Source of the DNA: DATFJT01 sp965230755
Lineage (GTDB): Bacteria; Bacteroidota; Bacteroidia; Chitinophagales; Saprospiraceae
NCBI GenBank assembly: GCA_965230755.1
Contig: CBDDLT010000021.1
Coordinates: 151,502 to 215,501 of the forward strand
Direction of reading: 5' to 3'
Length of the DNA: 64,000 bases
How positions within the stretch are numbered: the stretch's first letter is position 1; each line of letters begins with the position of its first letter. The notes beneath the pieces are model-generated. The model was not told where the DNA came from. It was given only the letters and a program-made list of their open reading frames with translations, and did not search any database. The position numbers and the translations under genes were made by a program. Of this stretch, positions 1 to 10,800 are shown in pieces.

Positions 1-522
1 AGCGAAGATTACTTCGAGATTGAAGGAACCAATATTATCGATTTGTTTCTATTAACCAATGCCAGTGATGTTGATTCAATCATATGGTCTGATGGTCTAA
101 AAATATTCTGTGACGATTGTCTCAATCCAAAAATCGAAGTTGAAGAATCCGGAACTTATGAAGTTAGCATCATAGATGAATTCGGATGTCTTGCAAGTGC
201 ACGGTTCCAGGTAGTGATCAAAGAAGTGTTCAGTATTTTTGTTCCTTCTACTTTCTCTCCGAACGGAGATGGAGTCAATGATGTGCTTTTTATATACACC
301 GGAGATAATATTGATGAGATCGTCAAGTTTGAGATTTATGCCAGATGGGGTGAGCAGGTATTTTCAGTCAATTCAGTGCCGCCCAATGATCCGGATTACG
401 GATGGGATGGAAGTTTCTTAGGAAAAGATATGGATCCGGCCGTTTTTGCTTACTATGCTGTGCTCAAAGATATCAATGGAGAGGAACATCTCGTTTATGG
501 AGATATTACTTTGATTCGTTGA
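1..522 (+). CDS. 3' end of a T9SS type B (CHU_C / gliding-motility C-terminal domain) secreted protein
   Basis: The reading frame is open from the first base of the window, so the start lies upstream and only about 173 residues are visible. The last 95 or so residues match the Bacteroidota C-terminal domain that directs cargo to the type IX secretion system (type B): FSIFVPSTFSPNGDGVNDV, then a KFEIYARWGEQVF strand and a GWDGSFLG turn, closing with DITLIR. The part before it (around residues 20-70) looks like the end of an Ig/PKD-type module with paired cysteines (CDDCLNP, GCLASARF). The protein is expected on the cell surface or outside the cell. Its catalytic or adhesive part is out of view, so no function can be given. 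Confidence 0.9.
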   Translation, partial: SEDYFEIEGTNIIDLFLLTNASDVDSIIWSDGLKIFCDDCLNPKIEVEESGTYEVSIIDEFGCLASARFQVVIKEVFSIFVPSTFSPNGDGVNDVLFIYTGDNIDEIVKFEIYARWGEQVFSVNSVPPNDPDYGWDGSFLGKDMDPAVFAYYAVLKDINGEEHLVYGDITLIR

Positions 523-554
523 TAAACTTAAATTTAGAAAGCTAAAAAAGAAGT

Positions 555-1739
555 CTAAAAGTACTCAAACACACCTTTATTATGATCTACTATTATTTTT
601 GGACTTCTCTCTGATTCCTGCGTTTTGACATAGCCAATGATATCAGCTTGTACATCAAAAGAATTGGCTATACTAATTATTTCATTGGCCAAGTCTAACG
701 ATGGAGTATAAATTTCCATTCGCGTACCCATATTGAAGATCTGAAACATTTCTTGGTAACTGGTATTCGAAGTCTCCTGAATCAGTTCGAATATTGGTGC
801 AGTAGGCAGTAAATTATCTTTTATAACCTGTACCCCTTCCATGAATTTAGAAACCTTTGTGTGGGCTCCTCCCGTATTATGAATTATACCCGAAATTTCT
901 TTATGGCTAGATTGCAAGATCGCTTTTAGAATTGGTGAAAATGATCTAGTCGGTGAAGTCAATAATTTTCCAATGGATACTTGGCCATATCCATTTATTT
1001 CAACCGTGTCCGTCAATCTGTATTTTCCAGAATAAATCAAATCATCCGGAATTTGATCATCGTAAGTTTCGTCGAATCTCTTATAATATTCAGAAAGAAG
1101 GTCATGTCTTGCAGAGGTCAATCCATTACAAGATATACCACTGTTGTATTCTGTCTCGTAACTGCTCTTACCACTGGAGGAAAGTCCTACGACAAAATCG
1201 CCATTTCGAATATCAATGTTCACCACATTGTCTTTGCTTAATACAGAACTCACTGTGATACCTGTATCAATAGTCTTGACCAAATCACCCACATCCGCTG
1301 TTTCACCTCCAGCAGAATATGCCTCCAACCCATGCTCATTAAGAAAATTGATGAACAAATTATTTCCTTCGATGATAGAAGCAATGACATCTCCTGATAT
1401 TCGATTCTTATTCCTTCCTATAGTACTAGAAATTAAAAATGGGCCCAAGCTTCCCGAGCATATCATATCATCGATATTCATCACCATCGCATCTTGAGCA
1501 AGGTTGTGCCAAACGGACAAGTCTCCCGTCTCTTTCATGTATAAATAAGCCAAAATACCTTTGGTCCCAACAGTATCCGCATGGATTATGGCACAATTGG
1601 ATTCATTTCCTGAGAAGTAATCAGGTAAGATTTTGCAAAAACTATTGTTATACAAACCCTTACTTTGACCTGAGATGGCTTTGTGAACCTCTGATTTGTC
1701 CGATGAAACCCCTCTCTGATGATATCTAAATGAATCCAT
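555..1739 (-). CDS. purM: Phosphoribosylformylglycinamidine cyclo-ligase (AIR synthase)
   Basis: This protein (394 aa) has the AIR synthase arrangement. An N-terminal half contains HADTVGTKG and a NIDDMICSG stretch that forms the metal/ATP site. YSAGGETADVGD follows, and SSSGKSSYE leads into the C-terminal half with HNTGGAHTK. PurM closes formylglycinamidine ribonucleotide to aminoimidazole ribonucleotide with ATP, the fifth step of purine synthesis in the cytoplasm. The length fits the longer Bacteroidota form. It stands alone here, with no other pur gene in view, and is convergent with the T9SS fragment downstream. The 267-bp gap on its 5' side is shared with a divergent cytochrome gene and must hold both promoters. 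Confidence 0.93.
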   Translation of the reverse strand: MDSFRYHQRGVSSDKSEVHKAISGQSKGLYNNSFCKILPDYFSGNESNCAIIHADTVGTKGILAYLYMKETGDLSVWHNLAQDAMVMNIDDMICSGSLGPFLISSTIGRNKNRISGDVIASIIEGNNLFINFLNEHGLEAYSAGGETADVGDLVKTIDTGITVSSVLSKDNVVNIDIRNGDFVVGLSSSGKSSYETEYNSGISCNGLTSARHDLLSEYYKRFDETYDDQIPDDLIYSGKYRLTDTVEINGYGQVSIGKLLTSPTRSFSPILKAILQSSHKEISGIIHNTGGAHTKVSKFMEGVQVIKDNLLPTAPIFELIQETSNTSYQEMFQIFNMGTRMEIYTPSLDLANEIISIANSFDVQADIIGYVKTQESERSPKIIVDHNKGVFEYF

Positions 1740-2006
1740 AAAATCTATAATTACCCCACAACTTATGGTGGTCCTAAATGTTTAGACAAAGATGAAAAGG
1801 ATTTTCCTATAATGGAAATGCGCTCGATATTTATTGATGATTTTAATAAGATAATTGGAAATCTACATCGTGGTATGCCAGGATTTACAAACTGAAGCTC
1901 GTTTATTACTGATCTGCAATAATTGATCACCGATAACCAATCTCGAATTACACAAATGATTAATAAATAGCGTAGCTTTACTAGTGAATAAAATTAGAAA
2001 ATGTAA
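1740..2006. other. Divergent intergenic region between purM and the multihaem cytochrome gene
   Basis: This 267-bp AT-rich gap separates two genes that point away from each other, so promoters for both should lie inside it. I see no convincing pair of TTTG and TAnnTTTG boxes and no RNA gene. The right end runs straight into a TTG start. Confidence 0.4.
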
Positions 2007-3953
2007 TTGGGGGCACGATCATTTATTTTAGTATTAATTGTTTTTGGCGTTTTGTGGTTTGGAAGGGAGAAACTCGAGTCATCTCCTAAGCGGTTTCATT
2101 CGAATAATGAACTGATAGAATTCAAGAAATTGACCGCATCTAATGAGCTCAACAGTATCTTTAAAACTTCCGAAGTATGCAAGGGATGCCATGGATTCGA
2201 TCCTACAGGAATAGCTAGTAGGGATAGCAATGGTCTAGACATCAATGTATACGACGATTGGGCAACCAGCATGATGGGACTTTCTGCCAAAGATCCCTAT
2301 TGGCGAGCTAAAGTAGCTCACGAAACCTTCAAACTTCCAGATCTTAAATTGGCCATTGAATCGAAATGTACCCAATGCCATGCCCCTATGGGACATTACC
2401 AAGCACTATATGAAAACTCTGAGTACAATATGTCCATCCTTTATGGGGACACTTTAGGACTTGATGGAGTAAGCTGTATGTTATGTCATAGCATCAGTAC
2501 TGAAAACCTAGGCCAAACATTTAGTGGAGATATTACGCTCGACACCTTCAGGCTAGCTTATGGTCCCTACCCTTTTCCATTCGACGCGCCGATGACCGAT
2601 TTTGTTGGAGTAAGACCGTTGTATTCCTTTCATATTTTTGATGCAGGAATTTGTGCTGATTGCCACACTTTAATAACTAATAGTTATTCATTGGAAGGAG
2701 AACCAACCAATGAAACATTTGTAGAACAGGCTACCTACCACGAATGGCTTAACTCAAAATATGTAGCGGAAGGTACTACTTGTCAATCCTGTCATATGGA
2801 AGAGCTCAGACAATCTATTGTTGTGGCAAGTGGTATCAGTGCATTAGAACCCAGAGAATACTATCGATTGCACAATTTTAATGGGGCCAATGTCCAAATG
2901 CTTAATGCCATCAAAAACAATCTTGATTATCTCAATATTGGATTGCCTGATTCACTTTTTGATGAGAGCATAGAAAGTGCTAGAGATAATCTTCAAAATA
3001 GAAGTGTAGAGCTCACCCTAGAATCCTGCCAAAGTACTGATGGAGTCATTCAAATTGCCTATCAATTAAAGAATAAGACTGGACATAAATTTCCTTCGGG
3101 GTACCCAGCTCGTAGAGCTTATCTTGAGTTCGTTTTGGAAAATGAGATGGGAGATACCATATTCCATAGTGGAAAGCGGAAAGATCATAGAATATTACCT
3201 GAAGGAACAGAATATTTCCCTCACTTTCAGCTCATCGATGATGACCAAAACACCCAAGTATATCAGATTGTCAACGTCGATACGGAAGGTAAACGCACCA
3301 ATGGTCTGCTTAGAGCGTATGAATCGATTAAGGACAATAGATTAACACCCATCGGATTCAGCAGCGCTCATTCTACATACGATACCGTAAGAATATTGGG
3401 CAATGCATCATTCGATCCTGATTTTAACTTAAGTCCGACTGGAACGGAAGGAACGGGGGCTGATATCATAGAATATCACATTAATAAAAATGATTATCCT
3501 CTAGAAGAAGGTGTATTATACAAGGCAAGAATTCAACTTTGGTATGAGTCGATTCCTCTACAAGCTTTGGATAGTTTGCAGACCAGTGGGTTGAGTGAAG
3601 TAGACACCCTGAATTTTGTGCTTGATGGTTCTTATGATCCAGTTCTTGTGGCTTCATACGAAAAGGATAGCATAGGTCTTATTGTAAGTACAGATGAAAC
3701 AATACCAGAAGATCAATTAGAAATATTCCCTAATCCATTTAGTGATTTACTGACCATCCGTTCGAGTCAAAATATTTATAATTGCAATATCGAAATCATC
3801 GATATCAATGGTAGAATAGTACGAAAAGTTGCTCCGGATAATGGATTTACGGAATATAGCATTTCCACTCAGTCTTTGTTGCCAGGTATTTACTTTCTTA
3901 AACTGAGTACAAATGGCCTTGAAATGGAGAATTACAAACTTATTAAGTACTAA
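2007..3953 (+). CDS. Five-haem c-type cytochrome with T9SS type A sorting domain
   Basis: This protein (648 aa) has an N-terminal membrane-spanning signal (about residues 4-18). Five haem-binding CxxCH motifs follow: CKGCH (58-62), CTQCH (120-124), CMLCH (156-160), CADCH (215-219) and CQSCH (258-262). A beta-rich middle region contains TGHKFPSGYPARR, seen in multihaem cytochromes of the c554-like group. The last 75 or so residues form a type A T9SS sorting domain (IFPNPFSDLLTI ... LPGIYFLKLSTNG ... YKLIKY). It should receive haem in the periplasm and then cross the outer membrane, giving a surface-exposed or released electron carrier. The start is TTG; the next in-frame ATG lies past the first haem motif. 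The following gene begins directly after its stop codon in the same frame. Confidence 0.85.
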   Translation: MGARSFILVLIVFGVLWFGREKLESSPKRFHSNNELIEFKKLTASNELNSIFKTSEVCKGCHGFDPTGIASRDSNGLDINVYDDWATSMMGLSAKDPYWRAKVAHETFKLPDLKLAIESKCTQCHAPMGHYQALYENSEYNMSILYGDTLGLDGVSCMLCHSISTENLGQTFSGDITLDTFRLAYGPYPFPFDAPMTDFVGVRPLYSFHIFDAGICADCHTLITNSYSLEGEPTNETFVEQATYHEWLNSKYVAEGTTCQSCHMEELRQSIVVASGISALEPREYYRLHNFNGANVQMLNAIKNNLDYLNIGLPDSLFDESIESARDNLQNRSVELTLESCQSTDGVIQIAYQLKNKTGHKFPSGYPARRAYLEFVLENEMGDTIFHSGKRKDHRILPEGTEYFPHFQLIDDDQNTQVYQIVNVDTEGKRTNGLLRAYESIKDNRLTPIGFSSAHSTYDTVRILGNASFDPDFNLSPTGTEGTGADIIEYHINKNDYPLEEGVLYKARIQLWYESIPLQALDSLQTSGLSEVDTLNFVLDGSYDPVLVASYEKDSIGLIVSTDETIPEDQLEIFPNPFSDLLTIRSSQNIYNCNIEIIDINGRIVRKVAPDNGFTEYSISTQSLLPGIYFLKLSTNGLEMENYKLIKY

Positions 3954-5270
3954 TTGAGTCTTCAAAGTATCACATATCGATTGGACCAATGGATCGGATC
4001 TAGGACAGCTTTATTGCTCATCTTCCTTTATTTGGCTGCAATGGGTTATACCAAACTCGTATTGAGTCAGAATAGGCTGATTACAGGAGATGGAAGGTAT
4101 TATTACGCTCAGATGAGATCAGTCATTTATGATGGTGATATTGATTTCGAGAATGATCTTCGAATGTTCAATCCGAACAATAAGGATCTTTCCAAAGATC
4201 AAATTCATCCGGAGACAGGGAAAACTATCATCAAATACCCAATAGGTAATGCACTACTATTTAGCCCTGTCGTTATCGCCACGAAATTTCTAAACGAAAT
4301 ATTAAATGCATTAGGTTTTAATATTACCAATAATGGATATTCAGCCACCAGTCAGTTTTTCTTATGCCTTTTAAGTGCGTTCTATTTAATGCTCGCTGGA
4401 TTTCTGATTTACCGACTGCTTCTTTTATTTAATAGATCTATCCCTCTACCTAGGCTTCTTGTGGTCATCGCTTTTTTGAGCAGTGCTGCCTTATACTACG
4501 CTACCATGGAGCCTTCTATGTCACATATAAGTTCTCTTCTAAGCGTTTCGGCATACCTGTATTTCAGTTTTGCCAATTACGGTAAAAAGAAAAAAGGAGG
4601 ACAAATTATCCTAATATCAGTTAGTGCGGCATTAATGATTCTTTCCAGGAATCAGAACATCACTTTTTTACTTGTTTCTTTGGTAGAGTTTATTCATTTG
4701 GTCCAAAAGAAGAATTACACTGCCCTAATGGACTTTCTTAAGATGTCCGTCATTGGGTTGATCATGCTAATACCTCAATTCATATATTGGAAGATTATTT
4801 TCGGAGATTACATTGTCTATTCCTATGGAGGAGAGTCTTTCTCACATTACGCAAAACCAAAAATCTTTTCCGTTCTATTCTCTCGAAAGGCCGGTCTATT
4901 TTTCTGGAACCCATTTTTATTGGCAGGACTTATTGGCTCAATCATGATGGTATTTGAGAGAAAAAAACACGCCCTTCTCTTGTTGGTCCTATTCTTCATA
5001 CAAGTCTATATCAATTCTTCCTGGGGATGCTGGTGGTTAGGAGACGCTTTTGGTTACAGAGGACTGATCAATTGTATGCCTATACTAGTTTTAGGCATGG
5101 CTCATCTATTCATGAAGTTAGAAACACCCGTACAAAAATCGCTTTTTATTGGTCTCGGAGCCTTTTTTATACTTGTAAATCATCTTTTGATCTTCCAATA
5201 TTGTGCTGGATGGATACCTCATCACGGCCCACTCTATTACAGTGATGTATTGCTCAATATTTTCGGTTAA
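3954..5270 (+). CDS. Polytopic membrane protein, GT-C-like (PMT/GT39-type) glycosyltransferase candidate
   Basis: This protein (438 aa) has around ten hydrophobic helices. The first (about residues 19-36) is followed by an acidic outer loop containing LITGDGRYYYAQMRS, placed like the catalytic first loop of GT-C glycosyltransferases that use polyprenyl-phosphate sugars. I infer a sugar transferase acting at the outer face of the inner membrane; a direct family match cannot be confirmed by eye. The proposed start is a TTG immediately after the TAA of the cytochrome gene and in the same frame; the next ATG lies inside the first helix. It is followed 11 bp later by the isoprenoid-synthase-like gene, so the three are probably co-transcribed. 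Confidence 0.6.
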   Translation: MSLQSITYRLDQWIGSRTALLLIFLYLAAMGYTKLVLSQNRLITGDGRYYYAQMRSVIYDGDIDFENDLRMFNPNNKDLSKDQIHPETGKTIIKYPIGNALLFSPVVIATKFLNEILNALGFNITNNGYSATSQFFLCLLSAFYLMLAGFLIYRLLLLFNRSIPLPRLLVVIAFLSSAALYYATMEPSMSHISSLLSVSAYLYFSFANYGKKKKGGQIILISVSAALMILSRNQNITFLLVSLVEFIHLVQKKNYTALMDFLKMSVIGLIMLIPQFIYWKIIFGDYIVYSYGGESFSHYAKPKIFSVLFSRKAGLFFWNPFLLAGLIGSIMMVFERKKHALLLLVLFFIQVYINSSWGCWWLGDAFGYRGLINCMPILVLGMAHLFMKLETPVQKSLFIGLGAFFILVNHLLIFQYCAGWIPHHGPLYYSDVLLNIFG

Positions 5271-5281
5271 ACATTCATGCA

Positions 5282-6271
5282 ATGTCAGCAACGGAAGCTA
5301 TCAATTGGTTGAAGAAGAAGAACTCATTTCAGTTTCCTTTCTCCTTTGTTTACTCATGGCTACGACTGATTTTTCAATTTGTCGGTATCAACAAGGATTC
5401 TCGGAAAATACTAAAGGAAGCCAGAAATGATATTGAGTACAATCAATCGAATTTAGAGTTTTCAGCAGGTATTCACCATCGAATATGGCAATACGTTATT
5501 TTTCATGGATTTTTAGCCTATTTACTTGCGAGCTTCAAAGGAACAAAACCCAGTCGATCACAATTAAATCGTTTCGCTTATTTGAGTGTTTGTGCCCCTT
5601 TATTTGACGATTTAAGCGATTTCTGGAAGCTCAATGAATCCGAAATACTAAACCTTATTCGAGGTGATGAAATAGCTAAAATGCCTGCCATTACAAGCAA
5701 GTATGTTAAAAAATATATCCAATTAATAACCGATTCTCTTAGTGAGCCCAGTATTAAGACATTCGAAGCTACCATGACGAAGCTTATCAAAGAACAGGGA
5801 ATTGAGCACAACAATAAAAAGGGAGCATATGGGATGTTGCTATACTCAAGCTTGATGAATGAAGAATATTCCGACTTGGATATCAAGTGGATGCTATCCA
5901 TGGGTCAACTAGGACAGTACATCGACGATATATTCGATTATTACAAGGATAAAAAGAATGGAATTCAAACTTGGGCGAATCAGTTTTCAATCGATCAATT
6001 GAGAAACCAATATTTAGATGAAGTCAGAAATATGATTCAGCTTTTTACGGTAGCTACTAAGAATAGACCGTCCCTACATACAAGTTTCTTTTGGCATTGT
6101 ACTTCATTACTGAGCACCCCGCTAGTTGCTATAGAGTTCTATGAAAACAACGCAAAAAAGCCATTAGGTTTACGAAAAGAACACCCCATTTGCGACATGG
6201 AAAAACTAAGCAACCGAGTTGCTTTAATCAAGTACTCCTGGTATCTCGGCAAGAAATTGAGTTCTTCTTAA
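5282..6271 (+). CDS. Isoprenoid-synthase-fold protein with two DDxxD motifs (function unknown)
   Basis: This predicted all-helical protein (329 aa) is not one I recognise by name. It carries two aspartate-rich motifs typical of class I prenyl or terpene synthases: DDLSD at 109-113 and DDIFD at 215-219, the second inside [15 protein letters not shown], which strongly resembles the second magnesium motif of trans-prenyltransferases. These bind three Mg ions and a prenyl diphosphate. Overall length also fits the fold, but the flanking helices do not look like FPP or GGPP synthase, so the substrate is open. It follows a GT-C-like gene, whose family uses polyprenyl-phosphate donors. Its 3' end overlaps the convergent carboxylase gene by 4 bp. 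Confidence 0.6.
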   Translation: MSATEAINWLKKKNSFQFPFSFVYSWLRLIFQFVGINKDSRKILKEARNDIEYNQSNLEFSAGIHHRIWQYVIFHGFLAYLLASFKGTKPSRSQLNRFAYLSVCAPLFDDLSDFWKLNESEILNLIRGDEIAKMPAITSKYVKKYIQLITDSLSEPSIKTFEATMTKLIKEQGIEHNNKKGAYGMLLYSSLMNEEYSDLDIKWMLSMGQLGQYIDDIFDYYKDKKNGIQTWANQFSIDQLRNQYLDEVRNMIQLFTVATKNRPSLHTSFFWHCTSLLSTPLVAIEFYENNAKKPLGLRKEHPICDMEKLSNRVALIKYSWYLGKKLSSS

Positions 6272-7809
6272 AGGGGAATATTCCCGTGCTTCTTCTTGGG
6301 CGTCTCTATTTTTTTATTTTCGAGCATGCTGAATGAAGAGATAAGCACTGTCCTTGTTCTAGCCGGATCTATTACTGAATCAATAAATCCTCTTTCTGCC
6401 GCCAAGTAGGGATGAGCAAACTTTTCCGCATACTCTTCTTCCTTTTCTTTCAGTTTGGCTACAGGATCGTCGGCACTCTTGATTTCTTTCCTAAAGATAA
6501 TTTCACTGGCTCCTTTTGCACCCATTACAGCAATTTCTGCATTCGGCCAGGCAATATTAATATCTGCTCCTATGTGCTTAGAATTCATCACATCATAAGC
6601 TCCACCATATGCTTTTCTTGTCACAACTGTAATCCTTGGCACAGTAGCTTCACTAAACGCATATAATAACTTTGCACCATTGGTAATGATACCTTGCCAT
6701 TCCTGATCAGTTCCGGGTAAGAATCCTGGAACGTCTTCTAAAACCAATAGAGGAATATTGAAACTATCACAGAATCTGACAAAACGTGCTGCCTTCTTAG
6801 AAGACTCTACATCTAAAACTCCAGCGAGATGCATGGGTTGATTTGCCACGATTCCTATACTTTTGCCTGCCAATCGAGCAAAACCTACTACTATGTTCTC
6901 GGCATAAAGCTTATGAACTTCCAAGAAACTATCTTGATCTACTAATTCGACGATGACATCTTTAATATCGTATGGAATCGTAGATTGTTCCGGTAATATT
7001 GATCTCAAGCCTGGTCTATACTCATCTCCAATTTCGTAAGGTACGCTCGGTGCTTTTTCTTCGCAATTCTGTGGTATATAACTCATCAAATTCCTCAAAT
7101 GATTGAGGCATTGTACATCATTGGAAGAAGTGAAATGACAAACTCCACTTTTCGAAGCATGAGTAATAGCACCACCTAATTCCTCACTTGTTACCTCTTC
7201 ATTCGTTACCGTCTTTACCACATTTGGACCAGTCACAAACATATAACTGGACTGCTCAACCATAGTGATAAAATCAGTAATAGCAGGACTATAAACTGCT
7301 CCACCTGCGCAGGGACCCATAATAGCACTAATTTGCGGTATCACACCTGACGCTTGAGTATTCCTAAAGAATATATCGGCATAACCACCTAGAGATTTTA
7401 CTCCTTCCTGAATCCTCGCTCCTCCACTATCATTCAAACCAATAACCGGAGCTCCATTTCTCATGGCCATTTCCATGATTTTACAAATCTTCTCGGCATG
7501 AGTCTCAGATAGAGATCCACCAAAAACCGTAAAATCCTGGGCATAAACATATACCAGCCTACCGTGAATTGTTCCAAATCCAGTTACTACTCCATCCCCA
7601 TCGAATAACATCTTATCCAAGCCAAAATCAGTGGATCGATGCCGGACAAACCTGCCAATTTCATGAAAACTTTGAGAATCCAAAAGGATCTCGAGTCGTT
7701 CTCGCGCAGTCAACTTGCCTTTTGCATGCTGCTTTTCTATTCTATCCTGACCTCCTCCAAGTTCAGATTCTTCTATTCTCTTTTTTAAATAATCCAGGGT
7801 ATTCTTCAT
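6268..7809 (-). CDS. pccB: Acyl-CoA carboxylase carboxyltransferase (beta) subunit, propionyl-CoA type
   Basis: This full-length biotin-dependent carboxyltransferase beta chain (513 aa) moves carboxylate from carboxybiotin to an acyl-CoA, most likely propionyl-CoA, in the cytoplasm. Both crotonase-like halves are present. The N-terminal half has [23 protein letters not shown] and [11 protein letters not shown]; the C-terminal half has [27 protein letters not shown] and [10 protein letters not shown]. No biotin carboxylase or biotin carrier gene lies nearby, so its partners are elsewhere. A methylmalonyl-CoA decarboxylase alpha-type chain has the same fold and cannot be fully excluded. It lies 3 bp after the stop of the large glycosyltransferase fusion and may share its transcript. 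Confidence 0.87.
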   Translation of the reverse strand: MKNTLDYLKKRIEESELGGGQDRIEKQHAKGKLTARERLEILLDSQSFHEIGRFVRHRSTDFGLDKMLFDGDGVVTGFGTIHGRLVYVYAQDFTVFGGSLSETHAEKICKIMEMAMRNGAPVIGLNDSGGARIQEGVKSLGGYADIFFRNTQASGVIPQISAIMGPCAGGAVYSPAITDFITMVEQSSYMFVTGPNVVKTVTNEEVTSEELGGAITHASKSGVCHFTSSNDVQCLNHLRNLMSYIPQNCEEKAPSVPYEIGDEYRPGLRSILPEQSTIPYDIKDVIVELVDQDSFLEVHKLYAENIVVGFARLAGKSIGIVANQPMHLAGVLDVESSKKAARFVRFCDSFNIPLLVLEDVPGFLPGTDQEWQGIITNGAKLLYAFSEATVPRITVVTRKAYGGAYDVMNSKHIGADINIAWPNAEIAVMGAKGASEIIFRKEIKSADDPVAKLKEKEEEYAEKFAHPYLAAERGFIDSVIDPARTRTVLISSFSMLENKKIETPKKKHGNIPL

Positions 7810-7812
7810 CGT

Positions 7813-10800
7813 CTAATTCTTGTTAAGTGCTTCCTCATAAGCTTTAAGTAAATCCTGTGCCCGCTCTAATTTTGGATTCAATCTAACAGCCTGCCGCAAA
7901 TTCTGCAGAACGGCATTATAGTCCTTCTCAATCGCGGACTTCTTAGCTCTGAAGAAAGAAGCATATGCCCGCTCTCCTATTTGTTCCGCAACTCGAACTC
8001 CAAGATCAAAGGCCGCCGCAATATTTCCATTTCCTCTTTCAAATTCAACAATTGCGTCGAATGCCTTCTGCCAATCCTTTTCATTGGCGTAGATATTGGC
8101 CAGATAATAATTCGCCGATGACAACTTATAATTGAGATTAACGGTCTTTTCGAACCATTGTTTAGCGGACTCGTTATCGTTCTTTTTCATGTGGTACAAG
8201 CCCTGGTAAAAGGCAATGATTGGATCACTTGTAGTATAATTTGAAATAGTCTCTATGGTCTCTTCGAATTGATCATTTCTTCCTGTCTGCAAATACACAA
8301 AAGCCATTTGCTCGAGCAGTTCGTCATCATCCTTATTTCCTTGATAGGCTATTTGCAATAGAGAATCAGCCTTTCTAAAATCATTGGCCTTAATAGCATC
8401 TGAAGCTTGTTTTTCAACACTACCATTGATCCTTTTGGAAACGTTCGATAAAATAGCATCACCCAATCGATTCTCATAAATCATTTCCGATGGAGGAAAA
8501 TAGCCATTTCGCAAAATGTCCTTATTGACAAATCTCGAAAAGAATATCTCGTAATCGCTGTCCACTTTATTACGATTGACATAACTCGTATATTTTACCT
8601 TTATCTTATCCCTCAGTTCAGGTATTATCCTCAAATAATGGTTAACAGGTACAAAAGCATTGGTAGATACGGTTACTTCTGCTTTATCCTTCACATTGGG
8701 ATATTCATTCTCTAAAAACCACTCACAGGTCTCTTTCATAGAATTCATCCAATAGTCCGTCTCATTATAACTATAGTTATTAGAAGCCCCTCCAAACAAT
8801 TCATTGAAGTAAATGTATTGATTCGGATGGCTTTTGAACATCCACAACAGGGGGAGTATACATAATCCGCCCATTATTGCCTCAACACCAAGCGATATTT
8901 TCGACCCCAATCTTTCCTGTAATGCAGTCCATCCCAATGCGCTGATCACAATCATGATAGGAAGAATAAAAATGAAGTGCCTTATCCCATCGTAATAACT
9001 CGCTCCAGAAATAATGGCAAATGCAGGTGGAAATAAAAAGGCAAACAACAAAAGGAAATACAAATTTCGTTTGTTCGAATTGGAAGTAAAAAACCTTAGT
9101 AGGTAAAGGGGTAAACCTATAAGTACAACAAGGCTTGATGCCATTAATATCCAGTGAGGCAAATAGAACCACGGCAAGTTATCACTCCATTGATGTGCAT
9201 TGTTGTACAGCATTCTAATACCCGTACTAAAATTCGCCATCTCTCCATAGGAAACAAACGGATTTTTCAAGGGAGACTGCAGAGCGTAAGGCCAAAAAAG
9301 CACACCCAATACATATCCACCTCCAAACATAAGGAGTCCTTTCGTCAAAGCAGTTTTGACATAATTCATATTAAAACCATTCTTTCGAATAACCCTAATC
9401 AAAGCAACCAAACCAAATAATCCAAGATATGGAATGAGAAGAATGGCTCCTACCCTAATTCCGAATGCCAAGCCAAAACCAATGATAAATCCAATCATAG
9501 TTTTGATGGAAACTTTCGGAAATTCTTTATAGAATTTAACGATATAAATCATGCCTAGAATAAAAAAGCATGCAAAAGGAATATCCTTGGGGTTATTCAT
9601 AGAATGGCCAAATATTCGAGGATACAACAGGCAAAACAGGAATGTCCAAAAGGCAATTTTCCATGACGAGGAAACCTCATAAGCGAGTTTAGCAGTAAAC
9701 AGAAAAAGAAGCAGACCACATAGTGCATTAAAAAGATGCCTAACATCATAGGGATCCATTGAGGACAATACATGCTTGCTCATGAAAGAAGTAAATACTT
9801 CGAAAAACGCACCGTAATGATATAAGTTCTTGTACTCCAAGCAAGATTTATCTTCGCCAAAACTCTCATAATAGCTCAATACCTTATCCCCATACACTTT
9901 TTGAACTTGTTCATCACCAGTTATGCCGTAATCAGAACTCAGTATCGGCATTGCGACCGCAGCCAACACAAATACTACAGCAAATAATAACCGATATATC
10001 GAATGTTGATCATTTCCATATGATTTTTTCCTAATTGGATTAGTTACGAAATGTTCCCATGTACCCGATAGACCTATCCAAGCAGACTGCAAAAACATCT
10101 TAATGCTATCAGAGAATATCTTGATTTTCGAACCTTCAATATTCTGCCACTTAACTGGTAGGGATACAATGTTGATATCGTTTTGAATTGCTCTGTTTAA
10201 AAGTTCCACATCATGGGCCCAACCCTTCGTTCTCAAACTTCCGAATAAGTACTTAGCTGCTTGAGCAGGATATAGCTTAAACCCGCACTGTGTATCCTTA
10301 AAATTGATTCTTGTGAAGAATTGAATGATACCATTAAATATAAGTCCTGCCCATCTTCGAAAAGCGGTATTCTCCACTTCACTTTCTTTCATTTCCCTAG
10401 ATCCAATGTAAATGGTATTGTCTTGAAATACTTCTTCCGGATACTGCTTTATCCATTTAAAAAGTTGACTTGGGCTTACTGCATTGTCTGCGTCGATAGT
10501 GAGTATCCAATCACCGGAAGCTTCCAGGACACCTTTCTTTAACGCCGCTCCTTTACCCCCATTCTTTTCTAAGTCTAGGACCTTAATATTGTCCTTATAA
10601 GTTGATTTATCAGCTAATTTATTCAAATTGGCCAGTGTGTTATCCGAGCTTCCGTCATTGACAAAAATGAACTCCTTTTCACCTTGCCATTTTTGACCAA
10701 AATTCTGAAGCGCTTTAAAGATCTTTCCTAATCTGTTTTCTTCATTGTAGCAGGGGATAATAATAGAAATTGAACCATTGGTAGGAATAACTGCACTTTT

